This document shows positions 44,764 through 53,652 of a DNA stretch of 64,000 nucleotides, piece by piece. The notes under the pieces are model-generated. The model saw only the letters and a program-made list of their open reading frames with translations. It made no database searches and had not been told where the DNA came from. The number at the start of each line of letters is the position of its first letter. Positions within the stretch are counted from its first letter, which is position 1. The position numbers were made by a program, and so were the translations under genes. The DNA lies in contig NZ_JAGIOR010000004.1 in the NCBI RefSeq assembly GCF_017876795.1, positions 310,001 to 374,000 of the forward strand, read 5' to 3'. The stretch comes from Rhizobium leguminosarum (GTDB lineage: Bacteria; Pseudomonadota; Alphaproteobacteria; Rhizobiales; Rhizobiaceae).

Positions 44764-45594
44764 TCAATAGGCGCTGAGACCCGTTCCCTTGTAGACCTTG
44801 TCGAACTCGGCCTTGACGGTATCGTTCTGATAGGAAGAGACAAGCGTCTTGACCCAGTCGGCATCCTTGTTCTCGTCTTTGACGGCAATGAAGTTGCGGT
44901 AGGGATTGTCGGCGACTGGCTCCTGGGCAATGCGTTCGGCCGGAGAAAGACCGCTCTTCAGCGCCCAGTCGGTGTTGACGACCCCGGCGTCCAGGTCGTC
45001 GATCGAGCGGCCGACGATGCCGGCGTCGAGTTCCTTGATCTCAATCTTCTTCGGATTGTCAGTGACGTCGGCGACCGTCGCAAGCATGCCGGTGCCGTCC
45101 TTCAGTTTAATCAGCCCTTCGCTCTGGAGAACGCGCAGCGCCCGGCCTTCGTTCGAGGGATCGTTCGGCACGCCGATGACGGCGCCTTCGGGGATCTCGC
45201 CGACGGACTTATACTTCTTGGTGTAGAGGCCGATCGGCCAAACCCCGGTATAGCCGACGCGAACGATATGATAGGCGTGCTGTTTGATCTGGTTGTCGAG
45301 ATAGGGCTGGTGCTGGAAGGCGTTGGCGTCAAGTTCGCCACGCTCCAGCGCTTCATTCGGCTGCGTATAGTCGTTGAAGGTGATGGTCTCGATCTTGAGG
45401 CCATTCTTGGCGGCCTCGCTGGTGACCACGCGCCAGATGTCTTCCTCTTCGCCGGCCATGATGCCGACCTTGATCGACTTGTCCTTGGCAAAGGAAGGAG
45501 CAGGTGCTGCAAAGGCAAACAGTGCCGCAGCGGAAACGGCGGCAAGAGCCGCGCGGCGCGAAAGGTGGAGGCCGTGATTTTTGTTCTTGGTCAT
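44764..45594 (-). CDS. metQ: MetQ/NlpA-type substrate-binding protein
   Basis: 276-residue periplasmic binding protein of the NlpA family. The start at 45594 gives a Tat-like N-terminus (HLSRRAALAAVSAAALFAF) with twin Arg, cleaved near SFAKD; there is no lipobox Cys. The family segments EEEDIWRVV, NAFQHQPYLDNQIK and GAVIGVPNDPSNEGRAL are evident. It precedes metN and metI. A conserved TAATCCAC motif is found upstream here and before the FMN reductase gene. Confidence 0.9.
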   Translation of the reverse strand: MTKNKNHGLHLSRRAALAAVSAAALFAFAAPAPSFAKDKSIKVGIMAGEEEDIWRVVTSEAAKNGLKIETITFNDYTQPNEALERGELDANAFQHQPYLDNQIKQHAYHIVRVGYTGVWPIGLYTKKYKSVGEIPEGAVIGVPNDPSNEGRALRVLQSEGLIKLKDGTGMLATVADVTDNPKKIEIKELDAGIVGRSIDDLDAGVVNTDWALKSGLSPAERIAQEPVADNPYRNFIAVKDENKDADWVKTLVSSYQNDTVKAEFDKVYKGTGLSAY

Positions 45595-45748
45595 TTTATA
45601 TCCCGTCTGACTGAATGAGGCCAAGCGCCCCGAGCAGGCCGATCATGGCAAATGCGTGTATCGGGAGCGAAGCACGAATGTCTGATGTGAAGGAGGGGTC
45701 GGAAAAACTCTTGCCCTGTCATCGATATCGGCAGGATAAATTTCCATC

Positions 45749-45762
45749 AAATTTGTGGATTA
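45749..45762. promoter_or_regulatory. Shared upstream motif, copy 1
   Basis: AAATTTGTGGATTA on the plus strand, about 155 bp before the metQ-type start. The same motif (AAAATAGTGGATTA) precedes the FMN reductase. A common regulator site is possible. Confidence 0.3.
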
Positions 45763-45783
45763 TGGCGACTTCCGGATGGGCTC

Positions 45784-45815
45784 CAAAACGAAAACGGCGC
45801 CTCAGGAGGCGCCGT
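45784..45815 (-). terminator. Intrinsic terminator after the FMN reductase gene
   Basis: Minus-strand ACGGCGCCT / AGGCGCCGT stem with CCTG loop followed by TTTTCGTTTT, 22 bp after the stop. Confidence 0.8.
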
Positions 45816-45837
45816 CGCAAGCCTTGCCCGACACTCG

Positions 45838-46398
45838 TCATTCGGCAGCGATAAGAGCGTGACCCCGGCTGGGAAAGAAGGCCGCGAGCTCACCGATAAC
45901 CTCGGTGATACGCTTGGAAAGCGGTTCGGATGAGACACGGTAATCGGCGAAATCGCGGTCAGACGCGTAGACGGCAGTCGGCAGCGTGTGCGACATGAAG
46001 AAGCCGAAGAGCGGGCGCAGCTGATGCTCGACCATCAGCGCATGTCGGTCGCCGCCACCGGTCGCGGTGATGATGATTGGTTTGGCGCGCAGCTCATGCG
46101 GGTCGATCAGGTCGATCAGATGCTTGAAGAGGCCGGGATAGCTGCCCTTGTAGGTTGGCGCTCCGATGACCAGCAGATCGGCATTGACGATGTCGTCGAT
46201 GACTTCCTTTGCGCGACTGTCGAGATCGTTACGGCGCAGCGCGTGGCCAAGCGAGGGGCCGACATCAGTAAGGTCGTAGAGAGTATTGTCGAAGCCGTAT
46301 GTCTCACCGGCGAGGCCGGCAATGTTTTCGACAAGCGCGAACGTCTTCGAGGGACGATTGAAGCTACCCGCAAGGCCGACCAGTTTGTAAGCAGACAT
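45838..46398 (-). CDS. NADPH-dependent FMN reductase (SsuE/MsuE type)
   Basis: 186-residue flavodoxin-fold reductase. The FMN phosphate loop GLAGSFNRPSKTFAL is at the N-terminus and GAPTYKGSYPGLFKHLIDL, typical of SsuE/MsuE, follows near residue 80. Start at 46398 with GGAAGGAAA upstream. It should supply FMNH2 to the monooxygenase encoded at 41596. Own terminator downstream. Confidence 0.9.
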   Translation of the reverse strand: MSAYKLVGLAGSFNRPSKTFALVENIAGLAGETYGFDNTLYDLTDVGPSLGHALRRNDLDSRAKEVIDDIVNADLLVIGAPTYKGSYPGLFKHLIDLIDPHELRAKPIIITATGGGDRHALMVEHQLRPLFGFFMSHTLPTAVYASDRDFADYRVSSEPLSKRITEVIGELAAFFPSRGHALIAAE

Positions 46399-46458
46399 GC
46401 CGTTTCCTTCCAATATCATGCCGAGACCAGCGTCATCATTGGACGAATATTATCTATA

Positions 46459-46472
46459 AAAATAGTGGATTA
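46459..46472. promoter_or_regulatory. Shared upstream motif, copy 2
   Basis: AAAATAGTGGATTA, 61 bp before the FMN reductase start and closely similar to the motif before the metQ-type gene. Confidence 0.3.
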
Positions 46473-46608
46473 AAGGAATGATGATCCTCCTGCCCCATGG
46501 GAAGAGGAAAATATGTTCATCGCTTGAGTGACCGTCGCGGATGAACCCCTGTGACGCGTTCGAGCCCGAACATCGTGATCTTCCGGTACCGTCCGGGGCG
46601 ATATCGCC

Positions 46609-47817
46609 TCAGGCTGGTTTCTGCTTGGGAATGCGCGGCAGGAAGACCGTCAGGAGGCCGAGCAGCGGCAGGTAGGAGCAGATGCGGTAGACGAAATCGA
46701 TGCCGTGAGTATCGGCGAAACTGCCGAGCAGTGCTGCACCAAGGCCCCCTGCCCCGAATGCAAAGCCGAAAAAGACGCCGGCAATCAGGCCGACGCGCCC
46801 GGGCACGAGTTCCTGTGCGAAGACCACGATCGCCGAGAAGGCCGAAGCGAAGATCAGCCCGATGACGACGCTGAGCACGCCCGTCCAGAAAAGGTTCGCA
46901 TAGGGCAGGAGAAGCGCGAAAGGAATGACGCCGAGGATCGAGAACCAGATGACGAAACGGGCGCCGAAGCGATCGCCGATCGGCCCGCCGAGGAACGTGC
47001 CGACGGCGACCGAACCGAGGAACAGAAAGAGCATCAGCTGTGCCTGCTGAATGCTCAGTGCAAACTTGTCGATGACATAGAAGGTGAAATAGCTCGACAC
47101 GCTCGCCATGTAGACATTCTTTGTCGCCGTCAGCAGCACGAGAATCAGCAGCGCCCAGACGACCCTGTTCTGCGGCAGCGGCAGGGTCCGGCTTGCCGCC
47201 GGCTTGCTGGCGTTCTGGCGCCTGTGGCTCATGTACCAGTTGCCGACCCAACTCAGCACGACCATGCCGACCATGGCGATTGCGGCGAACCAGGAGACGC
47301 TGTGCTGGCCGAGCGGCAGTACGATGAAGGCGGCGAGCAGCGGACCGATCGCCTGGCCGGCATTACCACCGACCTGGAAGAACGACTGCGCAAAACCGTG
47401 GCGACCGCCGGAGGCAAGACGGGCAACGCGCGAGGATTCGGGATGGAAGACGGCCGAACCAAAGCCGATCAGGCTGGCGGCGACGAGCAGCAATGCGAAG
47501 CTGCCGGCATTGCCAAGCAGGACGAGGCCGCAAAAGGTGCTCGCCATGCCGACCGGCAGCGAATAGGGCATCGGCCAGCGGTCGGTGACGATGCCGACCA
47601 GTGGCTGCAGCAGCGACGCGGTGACCTGGAACGTCATGGTGAGCAGGCCGATTTGAACAAAATCGAGATCGTAGTTCGCCTTGAAGAGCGGGTAGAGCGA
47701 GGCCAGCAGCGACTGCATGATGTCATTCAGCATGTGGCAGAAGCTGACCGCCACCAGGATGGACATCGTTGTTTTTTCGAAACGGGGCGCGGTCTCGGCA
47801 ACGGTTGCCATGGACAT
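46609..47817 (-). CDS. fsr: MFS transporter, fosmidomycin-resistance (Fsr) type
   Basis: 402-residue 12-helix transporter. The start region VSFCHMLNDIMQSLLASLYP is the signature of the Fsr branch (HxxND), and GFGSAVFHPESSRVARLASG follows near residue 120. It exports small compounds such as fosmidomycin by proton antiport in E. coli; the natural substrate is unclear. Divergent from the XRE regulator gene. An ATG 6 bp further in is also possible. Confidence 0.88.
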   Translation of the reverse strand: MSMATVAETAPRFEKTTMSILVAVSFCHMLNDIMQSLLASLYPLFKANYDLDFVQIGLLTMTFQVTASLLQPLVGIVTDRWPMPYSLPVGMASTFCGLVLLGNAGSFALLLVAASLIGFGSAVFHPESSRVARLASGGRHGFAQSFFQVGGNAGQAIGPLLAAFIVLPLGQHSVSWFAAIAMVGMVVLSWVGNWYMSHRRQNASKPAASRTLPLPQNRVVWALLILVLLTATKNVYMASVSSYFTFYVIDKFALSIQQAQLMLFLFLGSVAVGTFLGGPIGDRFGARFVIWFSILGVIPFALLLPYANLFWTGVLSVVIGLIFASAFSAIVVFAQELVPGRVGLIAGVFFGFAFGAGGLGAALLGSFADTHGIDFVYRICSYLPLLGLLTVFLPRIPKQKPA

Positions 47818-48166
47818 TCCTCCTGAACGGCCCGGTTGGTTGCCGTGCCGCGTCGCTTTTGTTCGATGGATTCGGGCGATCGAGGCCGGGAAAGAGGATC
47901 AAGCGACGGTCGCTGAAGAGCATTTAGCGCAAGCTCGGGTGCAATCACAGCCCGGTTTCATCAGGATTGGTACGGCTTTTGTTCGATTTGCCCTTTTGCC
48001 GCCTAAGCCTGCGTCGCTTCACCTTTGACTGGAGGGGGCTTTCATAACACAATCGATCGCGATCACCATATATATAGCATGCAATGTAAAAACAACCATG
48101 GAAAACCGGAGCGCGGGATACTACAGCTGCGCTGATGGAAAATGCGATCGAGGCTGAAAACACACG
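47818..48166. other. Divergent intergenic region
   Basis: 349 bp between the Fsr-type gene and the XRE gene. Contains a candidate promoter for the latter (48025-48053) and an AT-rich stretch ATATATATAGCATGCAATG near 48070; otherwise nothing recognised. Confidence 0.3.
48025..48053 (+). promoter_or_regulatory. Candidate promoter of the XRE-SARP operon
   Basis: TTGACT and CACAAT separated by 17 nt, 114 bp upstream of the XRE gene. Confidence 0.35.
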
Positions 48167-48625
48167 ATGAATGTCAAGACACCGAATGCAATAGACGGCT
48201 ATGTCGGAGCGCGCATAAGGTTGCGCCGGCAGTTGCTCGGAATGAGCCAGGAACGGCTTGCCGAGCAAATCGGCGTGACCTTCCAGCAGGTTCAGAAATA
48301 CGAGAAGGGCATCAACCGCATCGGCGCGAGCCGTCTGCAGCGAATAGCCGAGGTGCTTCACACCTCACCGAGCTTCTTCTTTGAACAGGAAAATTCCGAG
48401 CCGTTGACGTTGCAAGGGCTGGATCTGCCCGCAAACACCGATCCGGTCGTCGAATTCCTCAGAACGAAGGAGGGATTGGTGCTCAATCGCGCTTTTCTGA
48501 AGATTGCCGACCGGACTATCCGTGAATCGATCATTGCACTGGTGAAGGCAATGGCGCGGACGGAAAGCCGCGCTGTAACATTGGGCGCCTCCGCAGCGGA
48601 GATCACCCTTCCGCTTGGAGAATAG
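48167..48625 (+). CDS. XRE family helix-turn-helix regulator
   Basis: 152 residues. N-terminal Cro/C1-type DNA-binding domain (about 10-68: IRLRRQLLGMSQERLAEQIGVTFQQVQKYEKGINRIG) and a C-terminal ~80-residue helical part. The layout is common in Rhizobium, where several such paralogues exist. It lies 23 bp upstream of a SARP-type regulator gene in the same direction, probably one operon. Confidence 0.88.
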   Translation: MNVKTPNAIDGYVGARIRLRRQLLGMSQERLAEQIGVTFQQVQKYEKGINRIGASRLQRIAEVLHTSPSFFFEQENSEPLTLQGLDLPANTDPVVEFLRTKEGLVLNRAFLKIADRTIRESIIALVKAMARTESRAVTLGASAAEITLPLGE

Positions 48626-48648
48626 TCAGGCATCTCGCAGGCATATTT

Positions 48649-50613
48649 ATGAAGCTCAGGCTCGAGTCATTTGGTGAGTTGCGGTTGATCGACCCGGCCG
48701 GGAAACCAGCGGCTTTCCCGGAAAAGGGCCTGTTGGCGATTTGTTATTTGCTGGACCGTGACCTGCGCGAAGGGGCTGGGAGCGAATATCCGCGCTCGGC
48801 GCTGGCGCGGTTCTTGTGGGACAGCCATGACAATTCTGACATCATGGCCAACCTGCGCAAGACCATATCGCGTGTCCAGGCGCGTCAGACCCAGCTCGGC
48901 ACGGAACTTCTGATCTTCACGGCGACCGGTGTGCGGGTCAGGCCGGACGCTTTTGCTGGTGATCTCTCCGAACTCGTCAACCCCGACAGCGACGACGCCC
49001 TTGGCAAGCTGCGGCGACTGGTTACCATCTTTCGCCAGGATTTCCTGGCGGGGCTCGCCGACCAAAGCGTCGGTACGCGGCAATGGATCGCTGGCCAGCG
49101 CGACAGGCACATGGCAATCCTGGTGGATGCGCTGAAGACGGCGCTGCCCGCTGCCCGGTCGCGAGAGGATGTGAGCCTGATCAAGGAAGCGGCGCTTAGG
49201 ATTTTCCGCGAGGCACCGGATGACGAGAACATTCGTCGTATCCTTCTCGAGGCCTACGAGTCCGAAGGACAGTTGGAGAAAGCGCGCCGGCTTTTCGAGA
49301 CCAGCAAACATCAGCTGGAAAGCAAATTCGATATCGGCCTTGATGTCCAGGCGCTGGCAGAGGTCCGCAAAATCTTTGCCGGTGGTCAACCAGCGCAGAG
49401 CGTTGCGATGCCGCTCAGCGACGGCGTCGTTCGAGTTCCTGGTCCCCTGCCCCGTGGCCCCCTGCCCCGTCTGGTGCTGCTGCCGCCGGGCGGGATCGAT
49501 GCGGGCGGTGCCTTGCCGATGCTCTCCGAAGCGCTGATCGAGGACGTGACCATCGGCCTTTGCGCGCTGAACACGGTTTCGGTGGTGGCACCCCACACGG
49601 CCGCTCGGATCGCACGCAACGCCGACAGGACTGAGCTGATCCTGCGTCATTCGATTTCTTATGTTCTCGACACGAGACTGACCGATCGTGCGGGCAACCC
49701 TGCGCTTTTTGTCCAGCTGATCCATGCCGGTAGCGATGAAGTCATCTGGGCGGAGCGTTTCAGCCTCGAGAAGTACGAATTGATAAGTCACCGGCGCGAC
49801 ATCGCCCGGCGGATCGCTAGAGAACTTGCCGGGCAGGTCCGCCGGCATGAAACCATGCGCGATTCCTTCGAGGGCAACTCGGCCGCCTATCACAGTTACC
49901 TTCTCGGTCTACGGGATATCAAGCGGCTCGCCCTCCCCGACGTGCGCCGCTCCCGAAAGGCTTTCCGCGAGGCGCTTCAGCACAGCGCACATTTCGCCCC
50001 TGCGCTCAGCGGATTGTCGCGCACGTTTCTTGTCGAATGGCTGCTGACGGCACGCGGCGACAGCGAGTTGCTCGGACTTGCGGAGGACTACGCGAACCGG
50101 GCGATCGTCGCCGATCCTTCGCTTGCGGCCGGCTTTCGTGAGCTCGGCGTTGCCAAACTTTATCTCGGGGACCTTGACGAAAGTGTCCTGGCGCTGAAGC
50201 TCGCGGAAGAGCTGAGCCCGCATTATGCCGACGGCATTGCAAGTTATGCCGATACGCTCGTCCACGCATCGCGCCCTGCCGATGCACTGACCAAGATCGA
50301 GCGGGCCATCTCCCTCAACCCGCTGTGCCCGACCGACTATCTTTGGACGGCGGCCGGCGCGAATTTCGCCCTCGGCCATTATGCCGAGGCGCTCGAGCAA
50401 ATTTCCGCTATGGACGACCGCACACCGGCCGACCGGCTTTCGGCTGCCTGCTGGGCTATGCTCGGCGATGCGAAAAACGCACGGATCTATATGCGCAAGG
50501 TGCGCGAGATCTATCCGGATTTCGATGTCGACAAATGGCTTTCCGTCGTTCCTTTCAAGGAGCAATGGCAGAAGGAACAGTATCGCGAGGCGCTACGCAG
50601 GGCCGGTTTCTGA
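48649..50613 (+). CDS. SARP-type transcriptional regulator with TolB-like and TPR regions
   Basis: 654 residues. N-terminal winged-helix (about 1-100, ARFLWDSHDNSDIMANLRKTISR), a bacterial transcriptional-activation domain (about 100-245, ending ESEGQLEKARRLFETSKHQLESKFDIG), a linker with repeated Pro-rich PLPRGPLPR, a TolB/FlgO-like alpha/beta segment (about 280-400, VLDTRLTDRAGNPALFVQLI) and TPR-like helices to the C-terminus. This layout is typical of rhizobial regulators also annotated as adenylate-cyclase-like. No weak or strong ribosome site other than GCAGGC. Target genes unknown. Confidence 0.82.
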   Translation: MKLRLESFGELRLIDPAGKPAAFPEKGLLAICYLLDRDLREGAGSEYPRSALARFLWDSHDNSDIMANLRKTISRVQARQTQLGTELLIFTATGVRVRPDAFAGDLSELVNPDSDDALGKLRRLVTIFRQDFLAGLADQSVGTRQWIAGQRDRHMAILVDALKTALPAARSREDVSLIKEAALRIFREAPDDENIRRILLEAYESEGQLEKARRLFETSKHQLESKFDIGLDVQALAEVRKIFAGGQPAQSVAMPLSDGVVRVPGPLPRGPLPRLVLLPPGGIDAGGALPMLSEALIEDVTIGLCALNTVSVVAPHTAARIARNADRTELILRHSISYVLDTRLTDRAGNPALFVQLIHAGSDEVIWAERFSLEKYELISHRRDIARRIARELAGQVRRHETMRDSFEGNSAAYHSYLLGLRDIKRLALPDVRRSRKAFREALQHSAHFAPALSGLSRTFLVEWLLTARGDSELLGLAEDYANRAIVADPSLAAGFRELGVAKLYLGDLDESVLALKLAEELSPHYADGIASYADTLVHASRPADALTKIERAISLNPLCPTDYLWTAAGANFALGHYAEALEQISAMDDRTPADRLSAACWAMLGDAKNARIYMRKVREIYPDFDVDKWLSVVPFKEQWQKEQYREALRRAGF

Positions 50614-50742
50614 GGCCTGACGCCGAAAGGTGGTGCCGAAAAATCCTGTCACGCCCGTGTCACGCGCGTCTTTCGTTCAAGAGGATTAAGCTGCCCTTGC
50701 TCTGTCGGCATGCGCTGGCAAGGGAAGCTGGAGAATTCTCAA

Positions 50743-50982
50743 ATGCACGATGCAGCCGAAGCAACGATGACGCCGAAAAGTGAGGAAGAGCTCAAGGAGC
50801 TGGTATCGCTCGCCAGGCTCGTTGCCTATGCCCGCGAAAACGCCAGAGACCTGGACGCCGAATTCTCCGCCTATTGCCTGGACCTTGCACTCGGCGCCCT
50901 GATGCAGGATCTCGACAGAAGCGGCGTGTCCCTTTCCCACGAAAACAGCCAGGATGGCGGCCTGCTCGGCACGCGGCACTAA
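50743..50982 (+). CDS. Small hypothetical protein
   Basis: 79 residues, acidic and helical (EELKELVSLARLVAYARENARDLDAEFSAYCLDLALGAL), no membrane segment. GGAG precedes the ATG at 50743; an internal ATG at 50767 is an alternative. It lies 130 bp after the SARP gene and before the repABC control region. I do not recognise the family; the charged helix suggests a protein-binding role. Confidence 0.6.
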   Translation: MHDAAEATMTPKSEEELKELVSLARLVAYARENARDLDAEFSAYCLDLALGALMQDLDRSGVSLSHENSQDGGLLGTRH

Positions 50983-51287
50983 ACACGTCTCCGTTGACGC
51001 GCCTCGCCGTCGCCGGCTTGCCTCACCGAGCGGCAAGAATCGATATTTCGATTCTCCCATATTGGATCGGCTAAGATGCCGGTGCGGTCTCTGTTCTCGA
51101 TTCGGTCTGCAAATACGCGATTGCTCCGCCGGCAGCGCCACCGGCGGCATGTCCAAACCTCTAAAAAGATTGGACAACCTCGCGATAGGGTCTTGTTAAC
51201 CCTATTTGCCTTGCCACTCTCCCAGAATCGGGACTAAATGCGCTTTCAAGGCTCGCAGGGCTTTCAAATCGCATTTTCGAGATTTCC
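50983..51287. other. repABC upstream control region
   Basis: 305 bp. Holds an inverted repeat GAATCG-N6-CGATTC (51038-51055) and the stronger palindrome at 51185-51205. The repA promoter is expected here, but no clear hexamer pair was found. Confidence 0.45.
51185..51205. promoter_or_regulatory. Candidate RepA/RepB operator
   Basis: ATAGGGT-N7-ACCCTAT, a perfect 7-bp inverted repeat 83 bp before repA. RepA (helped by RepB) represses repABC from palindromes near the promoter in related plasmids. Confidence 0.45.
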
Positions 51288-52502
51288 ATGAATATGGCAC
51301 CGCAGATAGAAAAAGCAATTTCCGATGTCGACCAGCTGATTATTGGTCAGGCGCAGGAGCTATCCGACAAGCTGAAGCAGCATCGGCTCGAAATGTTTCC
51401 GCCGCGCGCTCTGAAGGGGTTGCGGGAATTTCAGCTTGCTGAAACGGCGCGCTTCCTCGGGGTCACCAGCGGCTATCTTCGCAATCTGTCGCTGGAAGGC
51501 AAGGGCCCTCTTCCGCAGGTCACCCCGTCCGGCCGTCGATCGTATACGGCGGGGCAGATGGAAGAGATGCGCAGCTTCCTCGAACACAATGCGCGCGCCG
51601 GAACCCACTACCTAAGTCATCGCCGCGGCAACGAACATCTGCAGGTCGTTGCGGTCGTCAATTTCAAGGGCGGCAGCGGGAAGACGACGAGTGCTGCGCA
51701 TCTTGCCCAGCACCTTGCCCTGACCGGTCATCGCGTCCTTGCCGTCGACCTCGATCCGCAGGCGTCTCTCTCTGCCATCCATGGTTTTCAGCCTGAGTTC
51801 GACGTCAACGAGAATGAGACGCTCTACGCCGCCATTCGCTATGACGATCAGCGGCGACCACTAAGAGAGATCATCCGGCCGACAAATTTTCCGAACCTTC
51901 ATCTGGTGCCGGGCAATCTCGAGTTGATGGAATTTGAGCATGATACGCCCCGAGTGCTTGCTCAAGGCAAGGCAGGCGACTATGGACGCGTCTTCTTTGC
52001 GCGGCTCGACGAGGCGCTGTCCTCGGTCGCCGACGATTACGATGTCGTCATCATCGACTGCCCTCCCCAGCTCGGCTTTTTGACAATGAGCGCCATTTGC
52101 GGCGCAACGGCGGTTCTGATCACCGTCCACCCTCAGATGCTCGATGTCATGTCGATGTGCCAGTTCCTGCAGATGCTCGGCGAGGTGCTGAATACGCTGA
52201 AGGGCGCCGGCGGCAACATGAACCTCGACTGGCTGCGTTATCTCGTTACCCGCTACGACCCGCAGGACGGACCCCAAACCCAGATGGTCGCCTTCATGCG
52301 TTCGATGTTCAAGAACCATGTTTTGACCAATCCGATGCTGCGCAGCGTCGCAATCTCCGATGCGGCGATGACCAACCAGACGCTTTACGAGGTGGAGCGG
52401 AGCCAGTTTACCCGCGCGACCTATGACCGCGCCATGGAGGCGATGGATGCCGTCAACAATGAGATCGTTGAACTCGTTCACAAGGCCTGGGGGCGGAAAT
52501 GA
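51288..52502 (+). CDS. repA: Plasmid partitioning protein RepA (ParA type)
   Basis: 404-residue Walker-type ATPase that positions the plasmid and represses the operon. N-terminal helix-turn-helix (about 48-70, QLAETARFLGVTSGYLRNLS), deviant Walker A KGGSGKTT near residue 129, A' motif VDLDPQASL and Walker B VVIIDCPPQLG. First gene of repABC, 42 bp before repB; a parS-like site lies in that gap. Confidence 0.96.
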   Translation: MNMAPQIEKAISDVDQLIIGQAQELSDKLKQHRLEMFPPRALKGLREFQLAETARFLGVTSGYLRNLSLEGKGPLPQVTPSGRRSYTAGQMEEMRSFLEHNARAGTHYLSHRRGNEHLQVVAVVNFKGGSGKTTSAAHLAQHLALTGHRVLAVDLDPQASLSAIHGFQPEFDVNENETLYAAIRYDDQRRPLREIIRPTNFPNLHLVPGNLELMEFEHDTPRVLAQGKAGDYGRVFFARLDEALSSVADDYDVVIIDCPPQLGFLTMSAICGATAVLITVHPQMLDVMSMCQFLQMLGEVLNTLKGAGGNMNLDWLRYLVTRYDPQDGPQTQMVAFMRSMFKNHVLTNPMLRSVAISDAAMTNQTLYEVERSQFTRATYDRAMEAMDAVNNEIVELVHKAWGRK

Positions 52503-52510
52503 CCGAGAAG

Positions 52511-52526
52511 TTTACTGCGGTAAACT
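52511..52526. promoter_or_regulatory. parS-like centromere site 1
   Basis: GTTTACTGCGGTAAAC fits the rhizobial parS consensus GTT-N2-C-N-GC-N-G-N2-AAC. In the repA-repB gap. Confidence 0.8.
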
Positions 52527-52544
52527 GGGGCAGGGAGCTGGCTG

Positions 52545-53597
52545 ATGGCGCGTAAGAATCTTCTCTCGGGCCTGATGGACGAGTCCAAGAAGTTTACTGC
52601 GGTAAACAATGAGGATGAGCCGCCCCACAGGGACGAGAAACAGCAGATTGCCTTTAAGGGAATCGGCGCACTTGGTGCGGTCACGCGCAGCATCGATGCG
52701 CTGGCTGCCAAGGCGGATGCGGCTAAAGCCATCGAGGAGAAGCTGGCGACCGGCGAGACGGTGATTGATCTCGACCCTGCCCTGATCGAAGATTCGTTCG
52801 TCATGGACCGGCTGGCGCATACCGACGAACAGTTTCGCGAATTGGTCGAGGCGATCCGCCTGCGTGGCCAGGATTCGCCGATCCTCGTTCGTCCGCATCC
52901 GGAAAAGGACGGCCAATATCAGATCGCCTTCGGCCACCGTCGCGCCCGGGCCGCCAAAGAGCTGGGTAGACCTGTCCGCGCCGTGGTCAAAAAGCTTGAC
53001 GATCGCGACCATGTCATCGCGCAGGGCCAGGAGAATTCGGCGCGCGCCGATCTCTCGTTCATCGAGAGGACGATGTTCGCCGACAAGCTCGACACGTTGG
53101 GTTTCGACAGGGAAACAATCATGTCGGCGCTCAGCGCCGACAAGACGACGGTTTCCAAGATGCTGTCTGTCACCAAGCGGATCCCAGCCGAAGTCCTGAC
53201 CGCAATCGGTGCGGCCAAGACGACCGGCCGTGACCGCTGGCACGATCTGTCGGTAAAATTCGAGACCGAAAACATCTCTGCTCGGGCGATCGAGTTCAGC
53301 AAGTCGGCAGAATTTGCGACGGCGGAACCGGAAGCCCGTTTCGATATGCTGGTTGCCTTCATCAGCAGGAAGCAACAACCCGCGCCGTCCTTAGCGTCGC
53401 TTCAGCCCGCAGCCCGCGCTTGGCAGCGCAAGGACGGCGCGGTCAAGGCGAAGATCAAGGATGACGGGAAACAGTTCATCATAGCGCTGAAGGCGGAAAA
53501 GGCGTCAGCCTTTGGAGCCTATATCGCCAGCAATCTGGATCGTCTTTACGAGGCGTTCGAGAAGACACAGGATTTGACGAAAAACGGAGATCGATAA
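52545..53597 (+). CDS. repB: Plasmid partitioning protein RepB (ParB type)
   Basis: 350 residues. N-terminal arginine-finger/RepA-contact region, ParB-like nuclease-fold domain (about 65-155 with FGHRRARAAKELG), a helix-turn-helix (about 180-215, IMSALSADKTTVSKML) and a C-terminal dimerisation part. It binds parS. Notably a second parS copy lies inside its own coding sequence, encoding KFTAVN at residues 17-22. GGGAG precedes the ATG. Confidence 0.95.
   Translation: MARKNLLSGLMDESKKFTAVNNEDEPPHRDEKQQIAFKGIGALGAVTRSIDALAAKADAAKAIEEKLATGETVIDLDPALIEDSFVMDRLAHTDEQFRELVEAIRLRGQDSPILVRPHPEKDGQYQIAFGHRRARAAKELGRPVRAVVKKLDDRDHVIAQGQENSARADLSFIERTMFADKLDTLGFDRETIMSALSADKTTVSKMLSVTKRIPAEVLTAIGAAKTTGRDRWHDLSVKFETENISARAIEFSKSAEFATAEPEARFDMLVAFISRKQQPAPSLASLQPAARAWQRKDGAVKAKIKDDGKQFIIALKAEKASAFGAYIASNLDRLYEAFEKTQDLTKNGDR
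52592..52607. promoter_or_regulatory. parS-like centromere site 2, inside repB
   Basis: GTTTACTGCGGTAAAC, identical to site 1, 81 bp away and in the same orientation. Confidence 0.8.
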
Positions 53598-53602
53598 GCA
53601 AA

Positions 53603-53652
53603 AGAAAAGGCCCCCGAACGTTGCCGTCGCGGAAGCCCTCTCTGATCTAGAC
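53603..53652 (-). ncRNA. Counter-transcribed RNA (incompatibility RNA) between repB and repC
   Basis: On the minus strand a promoter (TTGACT at 53687-53682, 17 nt, GATTCT at 53664-53659) leads into a ~50-nt RNA. It ends in an 8-bp stem (GGCTTCCG / CGGGGGCC with G-U pairs) and TTTTCTTTT. Related repABC plasmids carry such an antisense RNA here, which limits repC expression. Confidence 0.75.

Noticed and set aside
46517..47251. A 244-codon minus-strand frame within the Fsr-type gene
   Set aside because: It is in another frame of the transporter gene on the same strand, Arg/His-rich and without membrane segments.
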